From Chryseobacterium gleum (GTDB taxonomy: Bacteria; Bacteroidota; Bacteroidia; Flavobacteriales_D; Sanyastnellaceae): 64,000 nucleotides of DNA. Both the position numbers and the translations under genes were made by a program. Shown piece after piece: positions 8,906 to 17,413 of this stretch (position 1 is its first letter; each line of letters opens with the position of its first letter). The stretch covers positions 95,813 through 159,812 of the forward strand of contig CAMCVP010000004.1 of NCBI GenBank assembly GCA_945881835.1. The letters are read 5' to 3'. A model generated the notes under the pieces. That model was not told where the DNA came from and ran no database searches. It saw only the letters and a program-made list of their open reading frames with translations.

Positions 8906-10159
8906 TTATTGAAAGGTATTCATGTGATTTAAAATTTCACTCACTCGGAAGGAAAGGGAATTATCTTCACTTGCTTCTTGATTGAAATCAGCTGGTTTCA
9001 ATGGATTGTTTTGAATAAGAGATTTGAAGAAATTCCCCCAAGAAGTTCCTCGTTTTTCTTTTTCAATGTTCTTGAGAACTTCGCCTTTGGCACCGACATA
9101 GAGGTATGGAGTTCCTAAAGTTTGGTACTCGAAATATTTCGTAGTGAAGAAGTCTTTGTTGTGATCGGCTAACAAAATGATGCACCAATGCGCCTGAGCG
9201 ATTCTGTCTTCAATTTTTTTACCTATTGAATCGGAGATGCGCACACAAGGATGATGTTTGAAAATCGATTGTATTTTTTCGAAGCTTGTCGAATGGAAGT
9301 TGATGCTGAGTCTTTCATACAGAGCGGGATTGAACTCACGAAGCTTCGTCAGGTCAGATGCCATTTGCTCTAAAAACGGTTCAGTATCGAGGTAAATTTC
9401 TCCTCCATATTCGAAGGTTATTTCACTTGAAGAAAAACCGAATGATTGTTCGGTTAGTTTTGGTTCAGAATGAAAATGTTTGAGATGGAAGAATTTTTTA
9501 TTCTTGGTTGAAATCAAATTCAATGAACTGAAATGTTCAAGTATTTGCATAGCTGGCGCCGACAGCACTGTTGCATGTTCGAGCACACTGGAAGCCTTTA
9601 GGACTTCTTCTTTCATTTTTTCTGGACTTAAAAACGGCATTCCGTAGTTGCGGGCATTCAGCCAAGGGTCGCGAAAATCTGCCCAGTATTTTATGGAAGC
9701 ATGATCTTTTTTCCATTCCGCTACAACACGCAGCATGTCCCATGGTGCACCCGTAGCGAAGACCCAATCGACGGGAAATTTGCTCGCAAGTTCGTTTAGC
9801 TTAGGAACAAGATGTTTTTCCCAACCGAGGCTAATATCGTAAGGGGTCCCTGCAAAATTCTTTTTAATTGCTTTAAGTGCTTTTCTATATTGAAGCTTTC
9901 CGAAAAATTTCGTCGGTTGTGACAGAAGAATTTGCGGATAAACCCGGGGTAATGAATGAACGAAAATGTTTTTGTTGTTGACCTCTTCACTCCAAACTGA
10001 TTTGTCTGTATCGCTTATGGCTTCTGCCTTGACGACGTGTACGATGCAATTTTGTTCTGCGAATTCTTTGGCTAATTTTCCCCAACGTCTTCCGCCAATT
10101 CCTTTGTTCGGAGGGAAGTCGTAATTAACGATTATGATATGTTTTTTAGTAGTTGGCAT
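8906..10159 (-). CDS. Divergent GT4-like glycosyltransferase
   Basis: 417 aa. The N-terminus NYDFPPNKGIGGRRWGKLAKEF is the modified Gly-rich loop of a GT-B acceptor domain. ADFRDPW near 140 and TKYFEYQTLGTPYLYVGAKG near 355-375 match the same positions in the glycosyltransferase at 57344-58627, so the two are distant paralogues. The canonical donor motif is weak. It overlaps the aminotransferase gene upstream by 14 nt, which places it in the operon. It is probably a transferase for the sugar made by the three genes before it, but that is inference from order only. Confidence 0.75.
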   Translation of the reverse strand: MPTTKKHIIIVNYDFPPNKGIGGRRWGKLAKEFAEQNCIVHVVKAEAISDTDKSVWSEEVNNKNIFVHSLPRVYPQILLSQPTKFFGKLQYRKALKAIKKNFAGTPYDISLGWEKHLVPKLNELASKFPVDWVFATGAPWDMLRVVAEWKKDHASIKYWADFRDPWLNARNYGMPFLSPEKMKEEVLKASSVLEHATVLSAPAMQILEHFSSLNLISTKNKKFFHLKHFHSEPKLTEQSFGFSSSEITFEYGGEIYLDTEPFLEQMASDLTKLREFNPALYERLSINFHSTSFEKIQSIFKHHPCVRISDSIGKKIEDRIAQAHWCIILLADHNKDFFTTKYFEYQTLGTPYLYVGAKGEVLKNIEKEKRGTSWGNFFKSLIQNNPLKPADFNQEASEDNSLSFRVSEILNHMNTFQ

Positions 10160-11240
10160 TTACATGCTCGGATACGTAGGCGATCTGTTCAGGAGTTAAC
10201 TCTGCGTACATCGGCAAAGACAAAATTCGTTTTGCCAAGCGAGCGGCTACGGGGTAATCGGCTTCGGTATGATGAAAGCGCGAAGTGTAGCAAGGCATCA
10301 AAGGCAATGGAACAGGGTAGTGCACGGCAGTATCTATTTGCGCTTCTTTCAGTTTAGCCATGAGTCCGTCGCGGTCGTCATGTTGAATAACGTAAAGGTG
10401 GAAGACATGACGGAAGTTTTCACGTTCGTGAGGACGTTGAACTTTTTCATTCAGGAGTGAATGATACAAATGCGCGTTTGTTCTGCGTCCTTCGGTCCAG
10501 GTTTCAAGGTGCGGAAGTTTTGTATTGAGCACCGCTGCTTGAATACCATCCATGCGCGAGTTTCTTCCTTCGCGGGTGTGGTTGTGCTTTCCTTCTTGTC
10601 CGTGGTTTGCGATTGCTCGGGCGATTTTCGCGAAGTCGTCGTTGTTGGTCACCATGCCGCCCGCATCGCCGTAGGCACCTAAGTTTTTACCGGGATAAAA
10701 ACTAAAACTTGCGGCGTGTCCGAAGGTTCCAGCTTTTTGTCCGTGTATGGTCGCAGCATGCGATTGCGCGCAGTCTTCTAGGACGAGGAGACCGTGTTTG
10801 TTTGCAATCGCCATTAGCGCATTCATGTCAACGGGGTTTCCGTAGAGGTGAACAGGAATGATGGCTTTGGTGCGGTTTGTAATGCGCTCTTCTATTTTCG
10901 AAATGTCAATGAGAAAATCTTCATCAACATCTACGAACACAGGAACACCTCCTGCAGTGGTTACAGCCTCCGCTGTGCTGATCCAACTGATTGCTGGAAC
11001 AATCACTTCATCTCCTGGTTGAATGCCCATGGCAACAAGAAGAATTTCTAAACTGTCAGTTCCATTCGCGCATGCGATGGTGTGCTTCATTCCCATGAAT
11101 GCGCTGAAGCTCTTTTCGAAAGCATCTGCAGCAGGACCACCAATGAATGAAGTGTTTGAAATAATGTTTGAAATGGCCTGATCCATTTCTGATTGAATGG
11201 ATAAGTATTGCGCTCTTAGATCTACAAACGGAATATGCAT
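10146..11240 (-). CDS. wlbC: Sugar aminotransferase, DegT/DnrJ/EryC1 family (WlbC/WbpE-like)
   Basis: 364-aa PLP enzyme of fold type I. The internal aldimine lysine is in SFYPGKNLGAYGDAGG near 185, with the cofactor-binding ED pair in VLEDCAQSHAA near 155. Within this family the WlbC/WbpE branch transaminates the 3-keto group of UDP-2-acetamido-2-deoxy-3-keto-glucuronate using glutamate. The assignment to that branch rests mainly on context: the oxidoreductase and N-acetyltransferase of the same pathway precede it directly in the order A, B, C. The ATG overlaps the acetyltransferase stop by 1 nt. Confidence 0.85.
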   Translation of the reverse strand: MHIPFVDLRAQYLSIQSEMDQAISNIISNTSFIGGPAADAFEKSFSAFMGMKHTIACANGTDSLEILLVAMGIQPGDEVIVPAISWISTAEAVTTAGGVPVFVDVDEDFLIDISKIEERITNRTKAIIPVHLYGNPVDMNALMAIANKHGLLVLEDCAQSHAATIHGQKAGTFGHAASFSFYPGKNLGAYGDAGGMVTNNDDFAKIARAIANHGQEGKHNHTREGRNSRMDGIQAAVLNTKLPHLETWTEGRRTNAHLYHSLLNEKVQRPHERENFRHVFHLYVIQHDDRDGLMAKLKEAQIDTAVHYPVPLPLMPCYTSRFHHTEADYPVAARLAKRILSLPMYAELTPEQIAYVSEHVNANY

Positions 11241-11698
11241 TAACGTATTTTTTTTGCGGGATTACCAACGTACACTCCCGGTTCAGTAATATTTTTAGTA
11301 ACTACAGCGCCCGCACCAATCACAACGTTGTCGCAAACAGTAACAGGTAACAGCGTAACATTCGATCCAATGGAAACGTGATTTCCAATTTCAGTAGAAG
11401 ACCATTTCGATTTGTCATTTCCAGAAGGTCCGCCGTCTTTGAATAAATCATTCGTAAACATCACGCCATGTGCTACGAAGCAGTCAGATCCGATGGTTAC
11501 TAATTCACAAATAAATGAATGACTTTGAATGCGCGTGCGATCACCGATTTTTACACCTTTCTGAATTTCAACAAAAGGACCAACGAAGACATCGTTTCCG
11601 ATTTCACATTCGTACAAGTTCAAGGGTTCAACCACGGTAACTCCCGTTCCGAACTTAACGTCGCGAATCTGTGCGGAATATTTTTTTACTTCACTCAT
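11240..11698 (-). CDS. wlbB: Sugar N-acetyltransferase, left-handed beta-helix (WlbB/WbpD-like)
   Basis: 152 aa built of hexapeptide repeats ([I/V]-G-x4), for example VFVGPFVEIQKGVKIGDRTRIQ and VSIGSNVTLLPVTVCDNVVIGAGAVVTKNI, ending in the family signature PGVYVGNPAKKIR. The catalytic-region segment GVMFTNDLFKDGG matches the WlbB/WbpD type, which acetylates the 3-amino group of the uronic acid intermediate with acetyl-CoA. It is somewhat shorter than typical members (about 190 aa) but the helix looks complete. It sits between the oxidoreductase (4-nt overlap) and the aminotransferase (1-nt overlap). Confidence 0.87.
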   Translation of the reverse strand: MSEVKKYSAQIRDVKFGTGVTVVEPLNLYECEIGNDVFVGPFVEIQKGVKIGDRTRIQSHSFICELVTIGSDCFVAHGVMFTNDLFKDGGPSGNDKSKWSSTEIGNHVSIGSNVTLLPVTVCDNVVIGAGAVVTKNITEPGVYVGNPAKKIR

Positions 11699-12705
11699 TG
11701 CAGAATGTTGGCGTAAATTTTTTCAATGGCATCAACACTTCGAACACCTTCTATTCCTTCTACATTCTGGCCTATTCCTGTTTGAATTTCCTTTACAATT
11801 CCTGCAATTACTTTATCGTGATTGCTGCTTGTGCCTTGGTATTTGCCGTAGGCATTGGGCTTGTCATTGAAGTCAATGTTGCTGTCCAATTCATGTCCTT
11901 CAACATTCCAAAATTCAATTTTATTGAGGTAGGCACCTCCAATTTTTATACTTCCTTTTTCACCAATAATGGTGATACTTCCTTCGTAGTTTTTTTCGTA
12001 AACGCAGGTAGTCCAAACCAATGAACCTAGCGCTCCGTTTTCAAATTCCATAACAGCAACACCGCTGTCTTCGGTTTCAATGTTGTGATTTTGCGTTGCA
12101 GCTTTTGCCTTTACGCTAACCACATTTCCACACCACCAAATAAGTAAGTCTATGAAGTGACTGGCTTGTGTGAAAAGTGCTCCACCTTCCTTTTCAATCT
12201 TTCCTCTCCAAGGAGAATCGTCGTAGTATCCTTGATAACGGTTCCACAAAACATCACATTTCACCATGAAAATTTTTCCTAACCATCCTTCGCGAATGGC
12301 CTGCTCGGCAAGCATTACAGGTATATTGAAACGATTCTGCTTCACCACCCATAATTTCTTTCCGCATTCTGCTGCAGTATCGTTCATGCGATTCGCTTCT
12401 TCAACAGAAAGCGACATGGGCTTTTCAACCAGAACATTAAATCCAGCTTTCAAGGCTGCAATGCTTTGCTCGGCATGAAGGGCATGCGGAGTAACCACAT
12501 TAATTACATCGGCTTGAATACCCTTCAGCATTTCATCGAAGGAAGAATACACAGGAATATTTCCGTATAGCTCGGAAAGTGCGCGCGCCGACTCAATGTG
12601 GCTATCGCACAGCGCAACGATTTCTATTTCCGGATTAGCGTCTAAGACAGCAACGTGTCGCTTCCCAATACTTCCACATCCGACTACTGCAAACTTGATT
12701 TTCAT
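11695..12705 (-). CDS. wlbA: Gfo/Idh/MocA oxidoreductase (WlbA/WbpB-like)
   Basis: 336 aa from ATG 12705; the ORF track starts six codons earlier at a TTG. The N-terminal Rossmann fold has AVVGCGSIGKRH, the conserved LVEKPMSLS segment lies near 95, and the alpha/beta C-terminal domain begins KIFMVKCDVLWNRYQGYY. WlbA/WbpB enzymes oxidise C3 of UDP-N-acetylglucosaminuronate, recycling tightly bound NAD with 2-oxoglutarate. The gene order wlbA-wlbB-wlbC supports the call over other Gfo/Idh functions. TTACTTTG, one base off the TAnnTTTG box, lies at 12712-12719 just ahead of the ATG and might be an internal promoter. The gene starts 18 nt after the stop of the unrecognised upstream gene. Confidence 0.85.
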   Translation of the reverse strand: MKIKFAVVGCGSIGKRHVAVLDANPEIEIVALCDSHIESARALSELYGNIPVYSSFDEMLKGIQADVINVVTPHALHAEQSIAALKAGFNVLVEKPMSLSVEEANRMNDTAAECGKKLWVVKQNRFNIPVMLAEQAIREGWLGKIFMVKCDVLWNRYQGYYDDSPWRGKIEKEGGALFTQASHFIDLLIWWCGNVVSVKAKAATQNHNIETEDSGVAVMEFENGALGSLVWTTCVYEKNYEGSITIIGEKGSIKIGGAYLNKIEFWNVEGHELDSNIDFNDKPNAYGKYQGTSSNHDKVIAGIVKEIQTGIGQNVEGIEGVRSVDAIEKIYANILQ

Positions 12706-12723
12706 CGAGTGCAAAGTAATCAA

Positions 12724-14037
12724 TCATTTTTGAATTTCCACGACCTTTTCAGCGAGGAATTCCTTCAAAGGATATTTTTCGAGTCGACATCTTTCGAAGA
12801 ATTCCTTTTCAGTTTCCTCATTGGCAAGCAATATTGCTGCTTCAAGGTCTTCGTAATTGGAGAGACAGAGGTTTTTGAGCGGGCTTCCTTCCAGGGGAAA
12901 TGAAGTCGGAAAATTTGTTCCTATGAACGTTTTGTAACCCATGGACAGACGTTCGAAAAGCAAGGTAGAGTAAGCCATCAGGCCAATGTTCACCTGGAAG
13001 AAATTCTCACTCGATTTCATTTCAAGAGGTGCAATCGATGCATTTGTTCCTTGGAAGAACGATGCGTAGTACGATTCGAAAACGTTGTCTTTCCGCTCTT
13101 TGGGATGCGGGAAAATAATCAGTTGAAATCCCGAATGTTTTTCTAGGAAGGTCTTCAGTGATTTCAGCAAGAAAAGTTCATTTTCTTGAATGCCAGCGCT
13201 CATGCCGAAGTCAGCGTGCCCATCTTTCCTTCTAATCCATTCTCCGTGCGAGTAGAATCCTATTGTGTTTTTAGATGGAATAGGAGTATTCGCGTAATGC
13301 GGGGCATAGCGCATGTATTGTTCAGGCGGCCAATTCAAAAAACCGTTTACGTACCAATGTTTGAAACCAGGAAGCTCTTCCAATTGATAGGCACTTGAGA
13401 AAACAACTTCGTCCGCAATCATGAAGGTGTAATGCTCGAATAAAGGTCCTGGAGATGGTATTTTCGTGACGTGAATTTCTTTTTCCATCAGTAAAAAAGC
13501 CAATGCATTGCTGTCTTTTTCAAACGGAGTGAAATCGAAAAATTCCTTGATATTATTTGTTGAAATGAAATCGATAACGGCCGTCCATTCGACCACTTCG
13601 CGAATGAGTAGAGCGAGATTCACACGACGCGAATCGAATATACACTGAAGCGAAATACGCAAAGCGAATAAATGGAATTTAAGAGGCAATGACTCGATTG
13701 AAAGTTCCTCTCGAACCAATACGTGCAAGTCCTTGAATCCTGAATTCGTTGAAATATATTCAACCGCAATTTCTTGTTGATTGGAAGTCGAAACCAAAAC
13801 GCAAGGTCTATTTCCTTCAGAAAGATTTTGATTTTTTCTTCTGGAAGCAATGCGCTTCCATTCTTTGAATCCGATGAGTAGATCTTTTTTCGCGCTTCCT
13901 GGAAGGCGATACGTCAAATCATGAAGCAGCCTGTGCTGAAGCATGCGCAAGCGAAGGTCTTCCGAAACGTTCATTGGACGCTTCAGAAGCGACTTCGCAA
14001 ATAGAAGTGCGGTGCCGAGTTTAGACTTTCGATTCAT
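12724..14037 (-). CDS. Unrecognised protein in polysaccharide cluster, possibly GT-B-like
   Basis: 437 aa that I cannot assign. There is no signal peptide or clear membrane span. The C-terminal half has IGFYSHGEWIRRKDGHADFG, then FQLIIFPHPKERKD and VNIGLMAYSTLLFERLSMGYKTFIGTNFP. An alternating helix/strand pattern with a late His-Pro motif and a small-residue/Glu turn loosely resembles the donor domain of GT-B enzymes such as polysialyl- or glycerophosphotransferases. The N-terminal 200 residues contain several predicted strand/helix units without known motifs. It overlaps the ThiF-like gene by 17 nt, so it is co-expressed with it. Treat the transferase idea as a guess. Confidence 0.6.
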   Translation of the reverse strand: MNRKSKLGTALLFAKSLLKRPMNVSEDLRLRMLQHRLLHDLTYRLPGSAKKDLLIGFKEWKRIASRRKNQNLSEGNRPCVLVSTSNQQEIAVEYISTNSGFKDLHVLVREELSIESLPLKFHLFALRISLQCIFDSRRVNLALLIREVVEWTAVIDFISTNNIKEFFDFTPFEKDSNALAFLLMEKEIHVTKIPSPGPLFEHYTFMIADEVVFSSAYQLEELPGFKHWYVNGFLNWPPEQYMRYAPHYANTPIPSKNTIGFYSHGEWIRRKDGHADFGMSAGIQENELFLLKSLKTFLEKHSGFQLIIFPHPKERKDNVFESYYASFFQGTNASIAPLEMKSSENFFQVNIGLMAYSTLLFERLSMGYKTFIGTNFPTSFPLEGSPLKNLCLSNYEDLEAAILLANEETEKEFFERCRLEKYPLKEFLAEKVVEIQK

Positions 14038-15046
14038 GCAACAAGTGTAGGAAGGAATCGAGGTTTTGATTCCAGCTCAAGATGGGAAAGTTAAAATGCT
14101 TTGAAAGCTGCTCTGCAGCTGTTTTAGCGCGAAGTCCGCTTTCGCAAAGCAGAATACATGGTCTATTGGCATCGGCAATTGCTTCCTTTAATTCTGAAGC
14201 GGTGATTGAAATAACATCAGAAGGCAGGACATCCGCTTCACCCAAGAAGAAAATGGGAGTGCTTTGGTCTTTCAGTAGTTCATTTAAAGTTATTGAAGGC
14301 TTAGGAAGTTCTTGTTTCGGATTGAAATGAAAACGGGACCAAAGTCCTGAAACACCGTCGTAATAATCAATGGCCCCAACAAATGCACAAGGAGAAAGCG
14401 TCAAAAACTGTAACGCTTGGTGGGCAACATGAATGCCCACAGCAGCGACAACTGTGGGCCAAACGCCATCAACTGTGCAATCTCGTTCCACCTTGTTGGC
14501 TTGTTCAATATGTCCGAAAAGCATTTCGCTTGTCATACTGTTCAAGTGAATAAACGCGGAAGATCCGGCGTTCATTTGGGCTGCAGCGTAGAAAAACGGG
14601 ATGTTCCGTTTTTCAAAATGTTGAGCCAAATCAATTTTGGTTGCAAGACGATCGGTGCAGTCCAAGACAAGGTCACAGCGCGCGTCTAATTTCATTTCAT
14701 TCACATTGAACATTCGTTCTTCAGCGAAAACTTTTGTGTGCGGAAAATGATGCGAACAATGCTCCTTCAAGACGGAGGCCTTATTTCTGCCAATGTCTTT
14801 CGGTGTGAAAAGGTGTTGTCTATTTAAGTTGGAAACTTCAATCTGATCTCCGTCGAAGAGTGAAACGTTTCCAACACCGGAAGAAAGCAAATAGGGAAGA
14901 GCGGCATGCGTTAGCCCACCGCATCCAATTATAAGGATGTGTTTATTTTTCAAATAATTGTGGTCCCAGGTCATTCTTTCTAAAAGGGGTGAATTTCGGT
15001 TGCCAAGATAGTTTAGAGAGGGCTTAGATAGAGTTTTTATAAACAA
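14021..15046 (-). CDS. ThiF/MoeB-type adenylyltransferase with C-terminal rhodanese domain
   Basis: 341 aa. The E1-like ATP-binding domain (about 35-240) has ILIIGCGGLTHAALPYL, a changed glycine loop, followed by LFDGDQIEVSNLNRQ, GRNKASVLKEH and the putative catalytic Cys in ERDCTVDGVWP. The paired CxxC zinc motifs of MoeB are not visible. The C-terminal 80 residues form a rhodanese-like domain with the Cys loop CESGLRAK. Such fusions activate a ubiquitin-like sulfur carrier and pass sulfur to it, but no such carrier gene is nearby. The start is TTG at 15046: the next ATG (Met25) would cut the conserved RxS segment before the Rossmann strand, and an in-frame stop lies just upstream. It is the first gene of the minus-strand operon. 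Confidence 0.8.
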   Translation of the reverse strand: MFIKTLSKPSLNYLGNRNSPLLERMTWDHNYLKNKHILIIGCGGLTHAALPYLLSSGVGNVSLFDGDQIEVSNLNRQHLFTPKDIGRNKASVLKEHCSHHFPHTKVFAEERMFNVNEMKLDARCDLVLDCTDRLATKIDLAQHFEKRNIPFFYAAAQMNAGSSAFIHLNSMTSEMLFGHIEQANKVERDCTVDGVWPTVVAAVGIHVAHQALQFLTLSPCAFVGAIDYYDGVSGLWSRFHFNPKQELPKPSITLNELLKDQSTPIFFLGEADVLPSDVISITASELKEAIADANRPCILLCESGLRAKTAAEQLSKHFNFPILSWNQNLDSFLHLLHESKV

Positions 15047-15135
15047 TTTACTTTGTTAAATGTCTGAAAATGAGTAGGTAATGAAAGAATGTAGGTATGA
15101 AAAGCAAAAAAAAGTGCGTACTTCATGAAAAGTTG

Positions 15136-15143
15136 TACTTTTG
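15136..15143 (+). promoter_or_regulatory. acpP -7 promoter box
   Basis: TACTTTTG is a full match to the Bacteroidota TAnnTTTG -7 element, 34 nt upstream of the acpP ATG. No clear TTG -33 element lies at the usual distance. The box sits in the only intergenic gap between the divergent polysaccharide operon and acpP. Confidence 0.65.
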
Positions 15144-15177
15144 CGGCTGTATTTAACCTTAAAAAAACATCAAGACA

Positions 15178-15411
15178 ATGTCTGAAATTGCACAAAAAGT
15201 TACCGAAATCATCGTAGACAAATTAGGTGTTGAAGCATCTGTAGTTACTCCAGAGGCTAGCTTCACAAATGATTTAGGAGCAGATTCTTTAGATACAGTT
15301 GAACTTATCATGGAATTTGAAAAGGAATTCAACATCGCTATCCCAGACGATCAAGCTGAAAAGATCGTTACTGTAGGTCAAGCAATTGATTACATCACAG
15401 CGAACAAATAA
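15178..15411 (+). CDS. acpP: Acyl carrier protein
   Basis: 77 aa, the normal size. The phosphopantetheine attachment serine is in [12 protein letters not shown]. It is acidic and forms a four-helix bundle, carrying growing acyl chains through fatty-acid synthesis. fabF follows 33 nt downstream, the usual acpP-fabF-rnc order, so the operon couples lipid synthesis to RNase III. It starts at ATG after an AT-rich leader. Confidence 0.97.
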   Translation: MSEIAQKVTEIIVDKLGVEASVVTPEASFTNDLGADSLDTVELIMEFEKEFNIAIPDDQAEKIVTVGQAIDYITANK

Positions 15412-15444
15412 TTACTCGGAAATTATTCTACCTTCCCGATATCT

Positions 15445-16695
15445 ATGGAGTTAAGAAGGGTCGTTGTAACCGGACTAGGAGCACTAACACCTATTGGTAA
15501 TACTGTACCAGAATACTGGAATGGTCTTATCAATGGTGTGAGTGGTTCAGATCTTATTACGCGCTTTGACGCGAGCAAATTCAAAACGAAGTTTGCATGT
15601 GAAGTCAAAGGGTTTAATATTGAAGATCACATTGAGCGAAAAGAAATGCGCAAAATGGATCCTTATACCCACTATGCGATGGTGGTTGCTAAGGAGGCAA
15701 TGGCAGATTCTGGTATCGATGTAGAGAAAGTAGACAAGGATCGTGTTGGCGTCATTTGGGGTTCAGGAATTGGTGGATTAACTACTTTCCAAGAGGAGTG
15801 TATCAATTTCGCCAAAGGAGATGGAACACCTCGTTTCAATCCTTTCTTCATTCCGAAAATGATTGCCGATATTGCTTCAGGGCATATAAGTATTCAATAC
15901 GGATTCAGAGGTCCTAATTATACAACCGTTTCAGCTTGTGCCTCTTCAACCAATGCATTAATAGATGCTTTCAACTACATTCGTTTGGGTAAAGCTGATG
16001 TTATTGTGAGTGGTGGTTCTGAAGCTGCAATCTGTGAGGCTGGAGTAGGCGGATTCAACGCGTGTAAAGCGCTTTCTGAAAATAACGAGAATTTCAAGAC
16101 AGCTTCAAGACCATTCGATTCGACCCGCGACGGTTTCGTTTTAGGTGAAGGCGGTGGATGTCTTATTTTGGAAGATTTAGAGCACGCCAAAGCGCGTGGC
16201 GCTAAGATTTATGCCGAGCTTATCGGCGGTGGAATGTCAGCAGATGCATACCACATTACGGCTCCACATCCTGAAGGAATTGGTGCAACCAACGTAATGA
16301 AGAATGCATTATCAGATGCTGGTATTTCTTCAAATGCAATTGATTACATCAACGTTCACGGAACTTCTACACCACTTGGAGATGTTCAAGAAGCGAAGGC
16401 AATTCAAAATATTTTTGGAGAGCACGCTTACAACTTGAACATTTCAAGCACGAAGTCAATGACAGGTCACCTTCTGGGTGCTGCCGGAGCTGTTGAAGCA
16501 ATTGCTACCATTCTCGCGATTAAAAATGGAATTATTCCTCCAACGATTAACTTCGTGAATACCGATGACGCATTGGATCCAAAGTTGAATTTCACATTCA
16601 ACAAAGCGCAGCATCGAGAAGTAAACGTTGCAATGACCAACACATTCGGATTCGGTGGTCATAACACTTCAGCCATCTTTAAGAAATACGAATGA
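15445..16695 (+). CDS. fabF: Beta-ketoacyl-ACP synthase II
   Basis: 416 aa, full length. The thiolase-fold enzyme condenses malonyl-ACP with acyl-ACP. The catalytic Cys is in VSACASSTNAL near 163, with His in NVHGTSTPLGD near 303 and His in STKSMTGHLLGAAGA near 340, followed by the closing FGFGGHNTS. The C-terminal codons overlap the rnc start by 4 nt (ATGA), so translation is coupled. Confidence 0.97.
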   Translation: MELRRVVVTGLGALTPIGNTVPEYWNGLINGVSGSDLITRFDASKFKTKFACEVKGFNIEDHIERKEMRKMDPYTHYAMVVAKEAMADSGIDVEKVDKDRVGVIWGSGIGGLTTFQEECINFAKGDGTPRFNPFFIPKMIADIASGHISIQYGFRGPNYTTVSACASSTNALIDAFNYIRLGKADVIVSGGSEAAICEAGVGGFNACKALSENNENFKTASRPFDSTRDGFVLGEGGGCLILEDLEHAKARGAKIYAELIGGGMSADAYHITAPHPEGIGATNVMKNALSDAGISSNAIDYINVHGTSTPLGDVQEAKAIQNIFGEHAYNLNISSTKSMTGHLLGAAGAVEAIATILAIKNGIIPPTINFVNTDDALDPKLNFTFNKAQHREVNVAMTNTFGFGGHNTSAIFKKYE

Positions 16696-17402
16696 TTTGG
16701 AAATTCTTTTCCAAAGCACACCCGAATAGGGAACTATTCTCCTATATCCACAAGACCTTTCATGTAAAGCCCAAAAACATTGCGCTTTATGAGACTGCTT
16801 TGCGTCATGCTAGTGCTGCTGAAGAAATTCGCGCAGGTATCAAAAACAGTAACGAACGCTTAGAGTTTTTAGGCGACGCTATTCTCGATAGCATTGTTGC
16901 GCATTATTTGTTTTCGAAATATCCAGCGCTCACGGAAGGTGAATTAACTAAGATGAAGTCCAAGATTGTCCGTCGAGACAATCTGAATGCAATCGGTTAC
17001 GATTTGAAATTGTATGAATTCTTAAACGTAAGTATCGGCAGACAAGAAATTCATGAGAGTTTAATTGGAAATGCGTTGGAAGCCTTGTTTGGGGCGCTTT
17101 TCTTGGACAAAGGTTATAAAGTTACACGTGAAATTGCTTTGAAATTATTGAAAGCACATGGATTAGATGAACGGGTGCATCTTGATGTAGATTACAAAAG
17201 CAAGTTGCACGAATGGGGACAAAAGTACCGTAGGCATTTGGTGTATATTGTGCGTGAACAGCGCAGCACAGGTGCGCAAATGCTCTACACCATTGCGTTG
17301 GAGTTAGACGGAAAGGAAGTAGGAAGAGGAACCGGTGGTTCGAAAAAAGCAGCAGAACAATCAGCAGCGGAAGCTGCAGCAAAAGTTATATTGACTAATT
17401 AA
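16692..17402 (+). CDS. rnc: Ribonuclease III
   Basis: 236 aa. The RNase III domain carries the signature [13 protein letters not shown] near 50-62 with the catalytic acidic residues, and a second acidic site in [20 protein letters not shown]. The C-terminal double-stranded RNA-binding domain covers about 160-235 ([12 protein letters not shown] to [17 protein letters not shown]). It processes rRNA precursors and structured mRNAs. It is coupled to fabF by a 4-nt overlap. Confidence 0.96.
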   Translation: MIWKFFSKAHPNRELFSYIHKTFHVKPKNIALYETALRHASAAEEIRAGIKNSNERLEFLGDAILDSIVAHYLFSKYPALTEGELTKMKSKIVRRDNLNAIGYDLKLYEFLNVSIGRQEIHESLIGNALEALFGALFLDKGYKVTREIALKLLKAHGLDERVHLDVDYKSKLHEWGQKYRRHLVYIVREQRSTGAQMLYTIALELDGKEVGRGTGGSKKAAEQSAAEAAAKVILTN

Positions 17403-17413
17403 ACTTGAAATTT

